From: Priestia iocasae
GTDB taxonomy: Bacteria; Bacillota; Bacilli; Bacillales; Bacillaceae_H
Direction: 5' to 3'
DNA: 64,000 nucleotides
Assembly: GCF_016909075.1 (NCBI RefSeq)
Contig: NZ_JAFBFC010000003.1
Coordinates: forward strand, 62,001 to 126,000
Shown here: positions 53,122 through 60,855 of the stretch, in pieces
How positions within the stretch are numbered: the stretch's first letter is position 1
Layout: every line of letters starts with the position of its first letter
The notes under the pieces: generated by a model
What the model was told of the DNA's origin: nothing
The model's input: the letters and a program-made list of their open reading frames with translations, nothing else
Database searches by the model: none
Program-made: the position numbers and the translations under genes

Positions 53122-53781
53122 GTGATTGAAAATCAATTGAAACAAAACGTCAGTTGTTTTCGCGTGTTTAAAGTATATGATTATGTTCAAAAAATGAAAA
53201 AAACGCCAACCCGACAATTTTTTGATATTGATATAATAGGTGAAGACTTTTGTATTCTCTGCACATCACCCACTAACATTATCGTCAGCTGTCAACTTGT
53301 AGATGAGCTTGGAAATTCGATTTCATTACCATCTTCTTTATCGTGTCAGGAACAATCTCGTCAAGATGTTACGGTGCACTATTTAAATGAAACCATACCT
53401 CTTCAAAAAGTACGCCTTCAACAAAGTGGCTATTATGTCATCCATTTAACAGATCCAGCTCGAAATGTAACGTGCACTTCAAATCCAATTCCTTTTTCCT
53501 TTACAGAAAATGTGATTTTATGTGCCCCTCCTGACACAACAATCAATTGTGAAGTTGTCGACATGACTTGCGAAACCGACCTTCAAATTGAGGGAGACAC
53601 CATTGAAAGTCTATCTGTATCTCTTTACTTCTGTCAGCGAATGACAAGCGGCCTAAGTATACCTATAGAGATGAAGCACCTTGACTGTCAACCAAGACCT
53701 GACCTGATAAGTATTAGTTGTCATAACAATGTGATTCCCCCCTCATGCGCCTCTATTTTTCCAGATGTCTACACAAAATAA
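53122..53781 (+). CDS. Cys-rich hypothetical protein divergent from giant repeat gene
   Basis: The GTG at 53122 has GAGG six bases upstream; an ATG at 53110 sits directly on another GGA-like site and is less likely. The 219-aa protein begins MIENQLKQNVSCFRVFKVYD. It is beta-rich, with about a dozen cysteines spread as single residues (SC, LC, VSC, TC, NC and so on). There is no signal peptide. Cys-rich, beta-rich proteins without a signal peptide are typical of spore coat or appendage proteins, so a spore surface role next to the giant repeat gene is possible, but it is only inferred from composition. Confidence 0.65.
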   Translation: MIENQLKQNVSCFRVFKVYDYVQKMKKTPTRQFFDIDIIGEDFCILCTSPTNIIVSCQLVDELGNSISLPSSLSCQEQSRQDVTVHYLNETIPLQKVRLQQSGYYVIHLTDPARNVTCTSNPIPFSFTENVILCAPPDTTINCEVVDMTCETDLQIEGDTIESLSVSLYFCQRMTSGLSIPIEMKHLDCQPRPDLISISCHNNVIPPSCASIFPDVYTK

Positions 53782-53827
53782 AACGGTCAAAAAGAACGAA
53801 CAGTCTTTCTCATGGTTAAAAAGAAAC

Positions 53828-53877
53828 AGGGCTGAGACAAATGGGTCAAAAAATACCCCTGTTTGGCTCAGCCCGTA
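53828..53877. terminator. Bidirectional hairpin terminator, dispersed repeat copy C
   Basis: GGGCTGAGACAAA and TTTGGCTCAGCCC form a long stem between convergent genes. It is the third copy of the family seen at 3304 and 44342. A second small stem (ACAGGC / GCCTGT) follows at 53920-53943 before the end of the next gene. Confidence 0.75.
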
Positions 53878-53957
53878 ACATGTCTTGTGTTAAAAGTTCA
53901 ATAGCATTAATCGATAAACAGGCAAGGGACATCGCCTGTCTATTTTCTTTTTTCGTT

Positions 53958-55319
53958 TTACTCACTTATATCCTGTCTCATCGATACGTGAGATACCCAT
54001 TGTAGTTCCTTTGAAAGGCTCTGATCATATTGCTCAAACATAAATTCTTGCTGAATCTTTTTTATAAATGATAGGTCAGAAATAATACGGTAAATCGTAA
54101 CGAGCATACCACCTATATCTAATTTCTTAGCATCTTTTGAAAGCGCCACATAAATTACATTGCTTGATGTGGCAATTGCGTTGGCAATCATCAATAGTTT
54201 ACGTGTTCTCACTTCGTATAGCTCTTGGCTTCCATGCTTCTTTTCATCGTAAAATAGCTTATGGATAATCGTAATGAGCGTATTGATAAATGCTGCGATT
54301 GTAGCGCCGCGTGTGACACTATAGGAATCAATGCTATAACGCTGCACAAGCTTTTGAGCAAGGTCATTGTCAAGCGAACTCACAAACGGTAATGGTAACC
54401 CTTGCTTCGTAAAGTAGTCTGAACCGAAATGAATAGCCTGCTTTATAATAGCGGCTGGTAAATTGTATTTGTTTTCTTGAGCCTTTTCAATTGCCATTTC
54501 CGTAGCCCCTAACGTTCCGCCTTTGTAAAAAGGGCCAATTTTTCCACCGTGGATTTCATATGTAGTGACAATATCCGTTTTCGTTAGAGAGTTTGATAAA
54601 ATGTTAATCGGTCCAAACACCCACCCAAGTACAGGGTCATGTCCAAGAGTACGATACCGATGCGTTTTAGCACTTAATCCTGTACTATCACTCATTGGAT
54701 CAAGCCTTGAGACTGCATCGTAAGGAACAGGTCCAAATAAGATGTCTTGCCAATGAGTCGGCGTTGCATGTTTGAGTGAGGCTTTTATTTTCTCATCTGC
54801 CTCTTTTGCTGTACGAAAGCGGAATTTATCGTTCGCAAAAATGTACTGCCTCGCACACTGCAAAGCAACCGTTAATAGTAACAGTGAGATATCCATTTTC
54901 GTTAAACGGGTATTCTCGCTAAACGCTGCTTTTACGCGTATGTATTCATCATCTGCTTCACTCATCTCTTGAGGCGTCAACAAATCTTCAAGTACGGTCT
55001 GTTCAAACCCGGCAGCACGTGCTTCAGTTAGCAATTCACTCCAATCACGTTTACTATGTATGTGTGGTGATTGAGGTACCCGTGATTCTTCTCTTATCAT
55101 CTCAGGTAAATTCACCGATATGCCTCTCTTAGCTAATAGCCTCATTGAATGTTGAATGGCTTCATCGGCTTTAGCTGCTGATTGATTTGATGCATCTACA
55201 CTTTGTTTAGCAATGTCTGAAAAGGTTTCTGTTACCTGTTTTGTGTGAGCTTGTAGCTGTTCCGATTCCTTACGATTATAGGCTAGTACATCTAAAATTT
55301 CTTGTAAATCTTTCGACAT
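53958..55319 (-). CDS. Unrecognised 453-aa protein of a WYL-linked module
   Basis: The N-terminal 60 residues form a heptad coiled coil (ESEQLQAHTKQVTETFSDIAKQ). A helical region with MDISLLLLTVALQCARQYIF follows, then a conserved-looking core YEIHGGKIGPFYKGGTLGA and AIHFGSDYFTKQGLPLPFV near residues 255-320. Two further hydrophobic helices lie near 345 and 390 (RGATIAAFINTLITIIHKLF; MLVTIYRIISDLSFIKK). I do not recognise the family. The His/Asp-containing segment near 300 could be a metal or catalytic site. AGGGGAGG precedes the ATG. It follows the glycine-rich protein gene by 18 bases in one operon. Confidence 0.8.
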   Translation of the reverse strand: MSKDLQEILDVLAYNRKESEQLQAHTKQVTETFSDIAKQSVDASNQSAAKADEAIQHSMRLLAKRGISVNLPEMIREESRVPQSPHIHSKRDWSELLTEARAAGFEQTVLEDLLTPQEMSEADDEYIRVKAAFSENTRLTKMDISLLLLTVALQCARQYIFANDKFRFRTAKEADEKIKASLKHATPTHWQDILFGPVPYDAVSRLDPMSDSTGLSAKTHRYRTLGHDPVLGWVFGPINILSNSLTKTDIVTTYEIHGGKIGPFYKGGTLGATEMAIEKAQENKYNLPAAIIKQAIHFGSDYFTKQGLPLPFVSSLDNDLAQKLVQRYSIDSYSVTRGATIAAFINTLITIIHKLFYDEKKHGSQELYEVRTRKLLMIANAIATSSNVIYVALSKDAKKLDIGGMLVTIYRIISDLSFIKKIQQEFMFEQYDQSLSKELQWVSHVSMRQDISE

Positions 55320-55337
55320 TCTATCCCTCCCCTACAC

Positions 55338-55913
55338 TTACGATAAGTCGCTTGTCATTTTATGAATCTCATTCATTAACGCTTCATTAATCGCCATCAA
55401 CTCGTCAATTTTTTGGCGTAGCTTCATATTTTCTTCATACAGGTTCTCTGCTGCGTGTTCAAGTTTCTTCATATACAGCTTAAGCTTTTGAATCGTCTCA
55501 TTTTGTAGAGTTACTGCTTTTTTCAAGCGATACTCCACTTTTTGACGAAGCTCTTTTTGCTTTTTACTTTTAAATAGTATATAGCCAATCCCACTTAAGA
55601 TTGCAGCTGGTATAACAACTGGGGCTAATAACGCACCTGCTCCGATTGCTCCCACAGTGCCGATACTTGCGCCAGTAAAACTTGCCGCACCCGCTAATCC
55701 TGCCACTCCTGCACTTGTCGCCCCAATCCCTGCTGATGCAGCCGCAACAGCTCCTACACCTGAAACCGCAAGCAATGATTTTTTTAAGACCTCTGGTGCA
55801 TTTGACGATGTTGTGTAAATTGCAGCTGATGTTTGTAAGGAACGCTCTGCTGCTGTGATTAACTCATCGACCGTTTTTAATGAATCAACATTTTGATAAT
55901 ATTTCTTTGCCAT
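55338..55913 (-). CDS. Glycine-rich membrane protein with C-terminal coiled coil
   Basis: The 191-aa protein has a short helical N-terminus and then a glycine/alanine-rich hydrophobic core of about 65 residues (VSGVGAVAAASAGIGATSAG, then GTVGAIGAGALLAP; residues about 50-112) like a glycine zipper. A long coiled coil (about 118-185, QKVEYRLKKAVTLQNETIQKL and MKLRQKIDELMAINEALMNEI) closes the protein. Such zippers insert into membranes and often form pores. The gene is first of a two-gene unit with the 453-aa protein, downstream of the WYL regulator. A pore-like effector whose coiled coil meets the partner's coiled coil is a reasonable guess, but no family was recognised. Confidence 0.75.
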   Translation of the reverse strand: MAKKYYQNVDSLKTVDELITAAERSLQTSAAIYTTSSNAPEVLKKSLLAVSGVGAVAAASAGIGATSAGVAGLAGAASFTGASIGTVGAIGAGALLAPVVIPAAILSGIGYILFKSKKQKELRQKVEYRLKKAVTLQNETIQKLKLYMKKLEHAAENLYEENMKLRQKIDELMAINEALMNEIHKMTSDLS

Positions 55914-55981
55914 TTTAAAACCTTCTTCCTGTTTAAAATCTAGCTATCTCGTAAGCACCAAGTCGTGTCTGTATGAAACGA

Positions 55982-56947
55982 TTAGTAGTTCTTTACCATA
56001 TCCATCACACTTCTTCTCATCTCATCTCTCAACACCTGAGGCCCTAGAACTTCTACATACTCACCTTGACTCAGCAGCCACATTTTAATGCCACGTCCGA
56101 ACACTTCTGCTTCAAACACCATCCCACTCTCACCTTCTTCAATGATTCGTGCGGTTGGGAGTCTGTCTAAAACTGCTTGCGGAGAAGGGCCTGTGAATCG
56201 AAATCGAATGGTCATAAGCTCGCCTGCATGCATAAATTGAATTCGTTTGCGAAACTCACCTTCTTGAAAGCGATTATGATAAGGTGCTTGAAAATGCTCG
56301 TCTGTGACATGACATGCCGTCATGCGATCCACACGATAAATAGTAGGAAATTCAAGCTCATGCTTCGTTTGATACGCAATTAAATAAAAATAGTAATCTG
56401 AAAAAAGTAATCCAACAGGCTTTAACGTCCGTTCACTGCTTTCTTGGTCATGCTCTCTTTTGTAACACACATTGATGACTCGTTTTGTATGAACGGCTTG
56501 CGCTAGCTCCCAAAGCAAAGAAAAAAGTGATTTTTTATGCTGCAAGTCAACATATAAATGTTTTTCATTCAGCATCAATTTTTTAATGAAATCTTGATTA
56601 GCGGGTTGAGCTAGGTTGGTCAATTTATCAATTAAGCGATCCATGTCCGCTTTTGGGAACGCACGTGACTCGATCAGTATTTTCGCAAGTGTAAAAATCT
56701 CTTCGTTTCGTAAATAGTGTTCATCTCCTACTTCTAACTTGTAGATTTTATCCTTACGGTCATATTCAAGGTATTCATTTGTTTTCGCTGTTTCAAGAAA
56801 AGCACGGATGCTTTCAAAGTCCCGTTGAATTGTCTTTTCTCCAACTTGAAATGAATCTGCTTCTCCTTTTTTTGTGAGCGCATGCCCTTTAGATAACCGA
56901 TCATACATCGATAACACGCGATACGTTTGATTTTGCGATAAGCTCAT
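55982..56947 (-). CDS. WYL-domain transcriptional regulator
   Basis: The 321-aa protein has an N-terminal helix-turn-helix (residues about 6-55; YRVLSMYDRLSKGHALTK, then VGEKTIQRDFESIRAFL). A WYL domain (about 155-235; RTLKPVGLLFSDYYFYLIAYQ and TIYRVDRM) follows, and a WCX-type C-terminal domain (AEVFGRGIKMWLLSQGEYVEVLGP). WYL regulators such as BrxR and CapW commonly repress phage-defence operons and sense nucleic acid or nucleotide ligands. AAGGAGAGG precedes the ATG. It is 68 bases upstream of the glycine-rich membrane protein gene, on the same strand, so it may control that pair or lead the same operon. Confidence 0.88.
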   Translation of the reverse strand: MSLSQNQTYRVLSMYDRLSKGHALTKKGEADSFQVGEKTIQRDFESIRAFLETAKTNEYLEYDRKDKIYKLEVGDEHYLRNEEIFTLAKILIESRAFPKADMDRLIDKLTNLAQPANQDFIKKLMLNEKHLYVDLQHKKSLFSLLWELAQAVHTKRVINVCYKREHDQESSERTLKPVGLLFSDYYFYLIAYQTKHELEFPTIYRVDRMTACHVTDEHFQAPYHNRFQEGEFRKRIQFMHAGELMTIRFRFTGPSPQAVLDRLPTARIIEEGESGMVFEAEVFGRGIKMWLLSQGEYVEVLGPQVLRDEMRRSVMDMVKNY

Positions 56948-57337
56948 CTGCCCCTCTCCTTGCTTCTATTTAACGATCCAAGAGCTCCCTTACCTCTTCA
57001 TCCTACCAATTCACTTGGACATATTATGTACTTCAAAAAGAAACTCTCAAAAAAAGAATTAATCTGCGATTAAATGGTCATTTCATTCCTCGTTCAAACC
57101 AAATGTACTGCATCTATTTTACTATATTTATAGTATTTTCCAAGGTTATTTATGTAATTTGTGTGAAGAGCATGATTCGCGAACTAAAAAGAGCCCATCT
57201 ACTTTTTCCGATGAGCTCTTTTCACATTTTTTCTATTAATCGTTTTATCAAGATAGTAAAAGCATACTAGTGTTCTGTCTATAACTGCTCGTTATGGACA
57301 CTAACGATTTCAAGTATCCGTTTCGTTCAGCATCCTG
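56948..57337. other. Intergenic region between mcrC and WYL gene
   Basis: There is no gene in these 390 bases. A terminator for the mcrBC operon is at 57186-57225. The remainder is AT-rich and must hold the promoter of the WYL gene, but no single best -35/-10 pair stands out. Confidence 0.5.
57186..57225. terminator. mcrBC operon terminator
   Basis: AAAAAGAGCCCATC and GATGAGCTCTTTT pair with one bulge, flanked by A and T runs. Confidence 0.82.
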
Positions 57338-58375
57338 TCACATCATCCCTGCCACAGCACCCAATTGCTTCACAATGTCTTCCCAATCAGCGCTTAAATC
57401 AAGGGTTTTGACACTGAATCGATTTCCGCTGATTTGATAGTCATGGTCAGGCGTGATGTCTTCATCCGTCTTTGCATAGAGGATGACACCACTGACCGTT
57501 CCACTTCCCGCTCGATCTTTGTTTTTTACATAGGTAAACATTTGATAAAGATGACTCGAAATCAACGTTTTGCTGTGAAACATCGCGTGTGTTTGCATCG
57601 TACGCGCATAATACTTCGCATCGATAATCAGCGTTTTTCCCTTATGAGTGAGTGTGACATCCGATTTCATCGCTGGGAGAAAATCAGATATATCATCATC
57701 CACATTCCACTCAATGTACGACGCACGAGCAGAAAAGTGAGGATATTCTTTTTTAAAATAGCTAAGTAAAAACTTTTCATAGAGTCGATGCATTTGTTGA
57801 TCGTCTAAAAACTCTCTCATTCGATGTTCACCATCATCCGTTGTCATCAATAGTCCTTTTAGAACGAGCTGACAGATGTTCATTAACAGTTTGTACGTTG
57901 CATTGTTACGATGATAGGGAATGGCGCTCCAATTAATTGAGTATGGCTGAACGGTACTTACATGATTAAAAAACAACGTGACCTTCCGTAATTCTTTTCG
58001 GTTATGAGCGTTGACCTCACCATGTTGAATGAGGAGCTGCATCGTTGTTTTCAAGATTTGATTGAGCTGCGTATTCTCCGAGAACTCATCGTAACGACAA
58101 ACCATTTTTTGCATAATCATTGTGTTTTGCTTCACCGAATTTGTTACATCGATTTTGCCTCGCAAATGACCGGTTACATCACTTCTTTCTTTATAATCTC
58201 GATGTAAGCCACGCTTCACTTGATTTTTCACACCACGAATGAGAATCGCAGCCATCAAATCATGAATATGATTAAATTCTTCTGCTTGAATGCTTTTAAA
58301 ACTTGCTTCATTTAACGTTTGATACGCGTAAGCAAGCATATAGTACACGTTTCTTATTTTAATCACGAATGGCAC
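57338..58375 (-). CDS. mcrC: McrC 5-methylcytosine restriction nuclease subunit
   Basis: The 345-aa protein starts at a GTG (58375) that overlaps the mcrB stop by 17 bases. Residues about 10-200 are the helical McrC domain (IRNVYYMLAYAYQTLNEASF is the usual start). The C-terminal PD-(D/E)xK nuclease is seen as MKSDVTLTHKGKTLIIDAKYY, with the catalytic D...D-x-K. McrC joins McrB hexamers and cleaves DNA when McrB translocates from a modified site. Intact. Confidence 0.92.
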   Translation of the reverse strand: MPFVIKIRNVYYMLAYAYQTLNEASFKSIQAEEFNHIHDLMAAILIRGVKNQVKRGLHRDYKERSDVTGHLRGKIDVTNSVKQNTMIMQKMVCRYDEFSENTQLNQILKTTMQLLIQHGEVNAHNRKELRKVTLFFNHVSTVQPYSINWSAIPYHRNNATYKLLMNICQLVLKGLLMTTDDGEHRMREFLDDQQMHRLYEKFLLSYFKKEYPHFSARASYIEWNVDDDISDFLPAMKSDVTLTHKGKTLIIDAKYYARTMQTHAMFHSKTLISSHLYQMFTYVKNKDRAGSGTVSGVILYAKTDEDITPDHDYQISGNRFSVKTLDLSADWEDIVKQLGAVAGMM

Positions 58376-60491
58376 CGCGGAGTCGGCCGCTCCACTGTTC
58401 TACCTTCGATGGTTCATCAAACCAGTATTCATTAAGTAAAGGAATTAATTCATACTCCACCACTTCAAATAACCATCTGTCATCGTGATGATCTATTGAT
58501 GAAAAATAGCTATGGCCAATTCGAAAGCCAGTCCCTAAAGATGGGTCTTCGACAATGTCATCGTTTAGTTCGATGACAGCTTTGATTAAACGGTTAAACT
58601 GCTCATTTCCAATTGTGTCCTGATATGCTTTAAATCCTTCACTTTCAAAGGCAGGTTCAACCTCATAAAACGCAAAACGACGACGCAGCGCATAGTCAAT
58701 CATCGCAAGGCTTCGGTCTGCCGTGTTCATCATTCCGATAATATACACGTTATCAGGAACGAAAAATTGCTCGTCTGAATAGAGAAGACGCAGCGCTTTT
58801 CCACGTTTATCATGTTCAATTAACATCAACAATTCCCCAAAAATCTTGCTCAAGTTTCCGCGATTGATTTCATCGATAATAAAGAAGTACGGTCTATCAT
58901 CTGGCTCTGCTTCCTTACAGAACTGATAAAATGGTCCTTCTGACAAAGAGAAACCATTTTTAGTAGGACGATAGCCCATCATAAAATCTTCATAGCTATA
59001 ACTCTGGTGAAATTGAATGGTTAAAACGCGACTCGTATCTTTTTCACCCATGATGGAATAAGCAAGTCGCTCCGCTGCGAACGTTTTTCCTACTCCTGGT
59101 GCACCTGATAAAATGAGATTTTTCTTTTTCATCAAAAGACTTTTAAGCGTATTGTACTTTTCTTCACTCATATAAACTTCTGATAAAAAATCATCTACTG
59201 TGTAGCTGTCATAGTGCGAGACTTCTTCATCTTGAAGAACTTCTTCTTCTAAAACATCTTCAAACATCGCTTCTAGCTTTTTATAATAGTCCGTATAAGG
59301 AGTAATATCCGTGAGGGTTTTCATCGCCATTTGTCCTTCATGGTCCCATTCCCCTTTGTGCGTCCAATGAATCTCTCTCTTATGCTTATACTCTTGACGC
59401 GAATCATCAAACGTATAGTTCGATGTCACAATGCCGCGGCCAATCATCTTTTGACGTCCCTTTTTCACAATCACGACGTCACCAATGGTAAGATCGTTCG
59501 CAAATTGCCACGTCGCATGACCTGCATTTTTATAAGAATATTCCTCTCCGTATATCTCTTTCATCTTCGTCTTCATCGCATCTTTTGTTTTGTATTGCTT
59601 TAAATCTCCAAGCTTGTCCCAACCAATTGCCATGATGCCTTTCGTATAAAACTCCTCCCACTTGCTTGAATCACGACCTGGGGCATAAATCCAGTAACGC
59701 TTTTTATCTTTTGACTGAATCGGTTCAGCTGATGAACTGACAGCCGGTTCATAGGTTTGATGTATGATACTTGTAATCACAGCATCCTCTTCTTTTGTCA
59801 CAGGAAAATTTGTCGCTCCTGGATACGTTAAAATGCCCATTTTCTTCGTCCGTTCGTCTGCAAGCAACGTCGTTCTCTCTACAATGGAATCAACCAATTT
59901 TTCTTCAATTTTAATGTCCACCGCTAAATAAGGCTCTCGATTTAACTCTTCGCTTCGATTATAAGGATCTTCTAAATGCGGCTCGGTCATTTTCGGATCA
60001 CCTTGTACCGTTCCTACCGCTATAATCCCGCCACCTGAACCAGACAGCCAAATATACGCTTTATCGCCCGCTTTAATTTGTTTCGGATACTGATTTACCG
60101 CCCAAGTGATACTGTCAAGATTTTTCACTGCATTGATGACATCATAGTATTTCGGATTGCCTTGAAAAATCCATACAGAAGGGGCTTCTCGCTCTTTTAA
60201 AAAAGTTGAATAAAGAGATAATCCCTTTGAATAGGCAGCATTTCCCTTAGACAAATCCACTTCTTTAAAATGTGGCGCAGATATAATTTGCTCATACACC
60301 TCTTCAAATTCATCTGAATAAGTCACTTGAAACAAATTCGTCGCAATTCCTTCAAGACGCAATTTAGCCGTATCACTTTGAAGTGCCTGTGTATACGCTT
60401 GAATGGTATTCGGTTTATACAGCTCTCCATTTTTCTTCTTCTGCCGACCCATCCAGTTTTGAAAGTCGTTTTTTAAGTATGTAGCGGTCAT
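58359..60491 (-). CDS. mcrB: McrB-type AAA+ GTPase with two EVE domains
   Basis: The 710-aa protein starts at the ATG at 60491 (AAAGGAG upstream). Residues 1-100 form a helical domain. EVE-like domain 1 follows (about 105-235, PSVWIFQGNPKYYDVINA, SGSGGGIIAVGTVQGDP), then EVE-like domain 2 (about 265-400, KKRYWIYAPGRDSSKWEEF, GDVVIVKKGRQKMIGRGIV). The McrB motor domain (about 450-700) has GAPGVGKTFAAERLA, FFIIDEINRGNLSKI and MMNTADRSLAMIDYALRRRF, the NTxD-type motif for GTP. EVE domains bind modified bases, so this enzyme probably recognises modified cytosine through a double reader. It forms an operon with mcrC. Confidence 0.92.
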   Translation of the reverse strand: MTATYLKNDFQNWMGRQKKKNGELYKPNTIQAYTQALQSDTAKLRLEGIATNLFQVTYSDEFEEVYEQIISAPHFKEVDLSKGNAAYSKGLSLYSTFLKEREAPSVWIFQGNPKYYDVINAVKNLDSITWAVNQYPKQIKAGDKAYIWLSGSGGGIIAVGTVQGDPKMTEPHLEDPYNRSEELNREPYLAVDIKIEEKLVDSIVERTTLLADERTKKMGILTYPGATNFPVTKEEDAVITSIIHQTYEPAVSSSAEPIQSKDKKRYWIYAPGRDSSKWEEFYTKGIMAIGWDKLGDLKQYKTKDAMKTKMKEIYGEEYSYKNAGHATWQFANDLTIGDVVIVKKGRQKMIGRGIVTSNYTFDDSRQEYKHKREIHWTHKGEWDHEGQMAMKTLTDITPYTDYYKKLEAMFEDVLEEEVLQDEEVSHYDSYTVDDFLSEVYMSEEKYNTLKSLLMKKKNLILSGAPGVGKTFAAERLAYSIMGEKDTSRVLTIQFHQSYSYEDFMMGYRPTKNGFSLSEGPFYQFCKEAEPDDRPYFFIIDEINRGNLSKIFGELLMLIEHDKRGKALRLLYSDEQFFVPDNVYIIGMMNTADRSLAMIDYALRRRFAFYEVEPAFESEGFKAYQDTIGNEQFNRLIKAVIELNDDIVEDPSLGTGFRIGHSYFSSIDHHDDRWLFEVVEYELIPLLNEYWFDEPSKVEQWSGRLRGAIRD

Positions 60492-60600
60492 TGAGTTCTG
60501 TTCTCCTTTTGTTATGTAAGTATGTAAACGTAATAAACAACTATATTTTACCAAATATGGTGATGGAATAGTAAAGTCTACTACTTATTAATTATTCAAG

Positions 60601-60660
60601 AGAAAGTGTTATAGATAAATAGAAAGTGTTATAGATAAATAGAAAGTGTTATAGATAAAT
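60601..60660. repeat. Perfect 3 x 20-bp tandem repeat
   Basis: AGAAAGTGTTATAGATAAAT occurs three times without any change, directly downstream of the PC4-like gene's old terminator. It supplies the last codons of the truncated PC4-like frame. Confidence 0.95.
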
Positions 60661-60833
60661 AGAAAGGCACAGATCATAGCGATCTGCACCTCGTTTCTTT
60701 CTATCCATTCACGCAAATCATACTTTGGTTCACGACCATTCCAACTCACAAGGTTGAGCTCTTTTTTCCATCCCTTTGGAGATTCAGATAACACTGCGAT
60801 TGTTTCAACGATTTCGTATTTGATTTCTGGCAT
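60609..60833 (-). pseudogene. Truncated YdbC/PC4-like protein gene
   Basis: The 74-aa frame starts like the YdbC/PC4 (transcription coactivator p15) family: MPEIKYEIVETIAVLSESPKG, then KKELNLVSWNGREPKYDLREW. Residue 43 is followed by IERNEVQIAMICAFLFIYN, which is not PC4-like. It is translated from a terminator hairpin (AGGTGCAGATC / GATCTGTGCCT, about 60664-60690) and from the 20-bp tandem repeats. The DHEKMGKGITLS-type C-terminus is missing, so the 3' end was deleted and the frame now reads through its own terminator. PC4-like proteins bind single-stranded DNA. Confidence 0.75.
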
Positions 60834-60855
60834 CGTTCTATCCGCCCTTTCTCTT

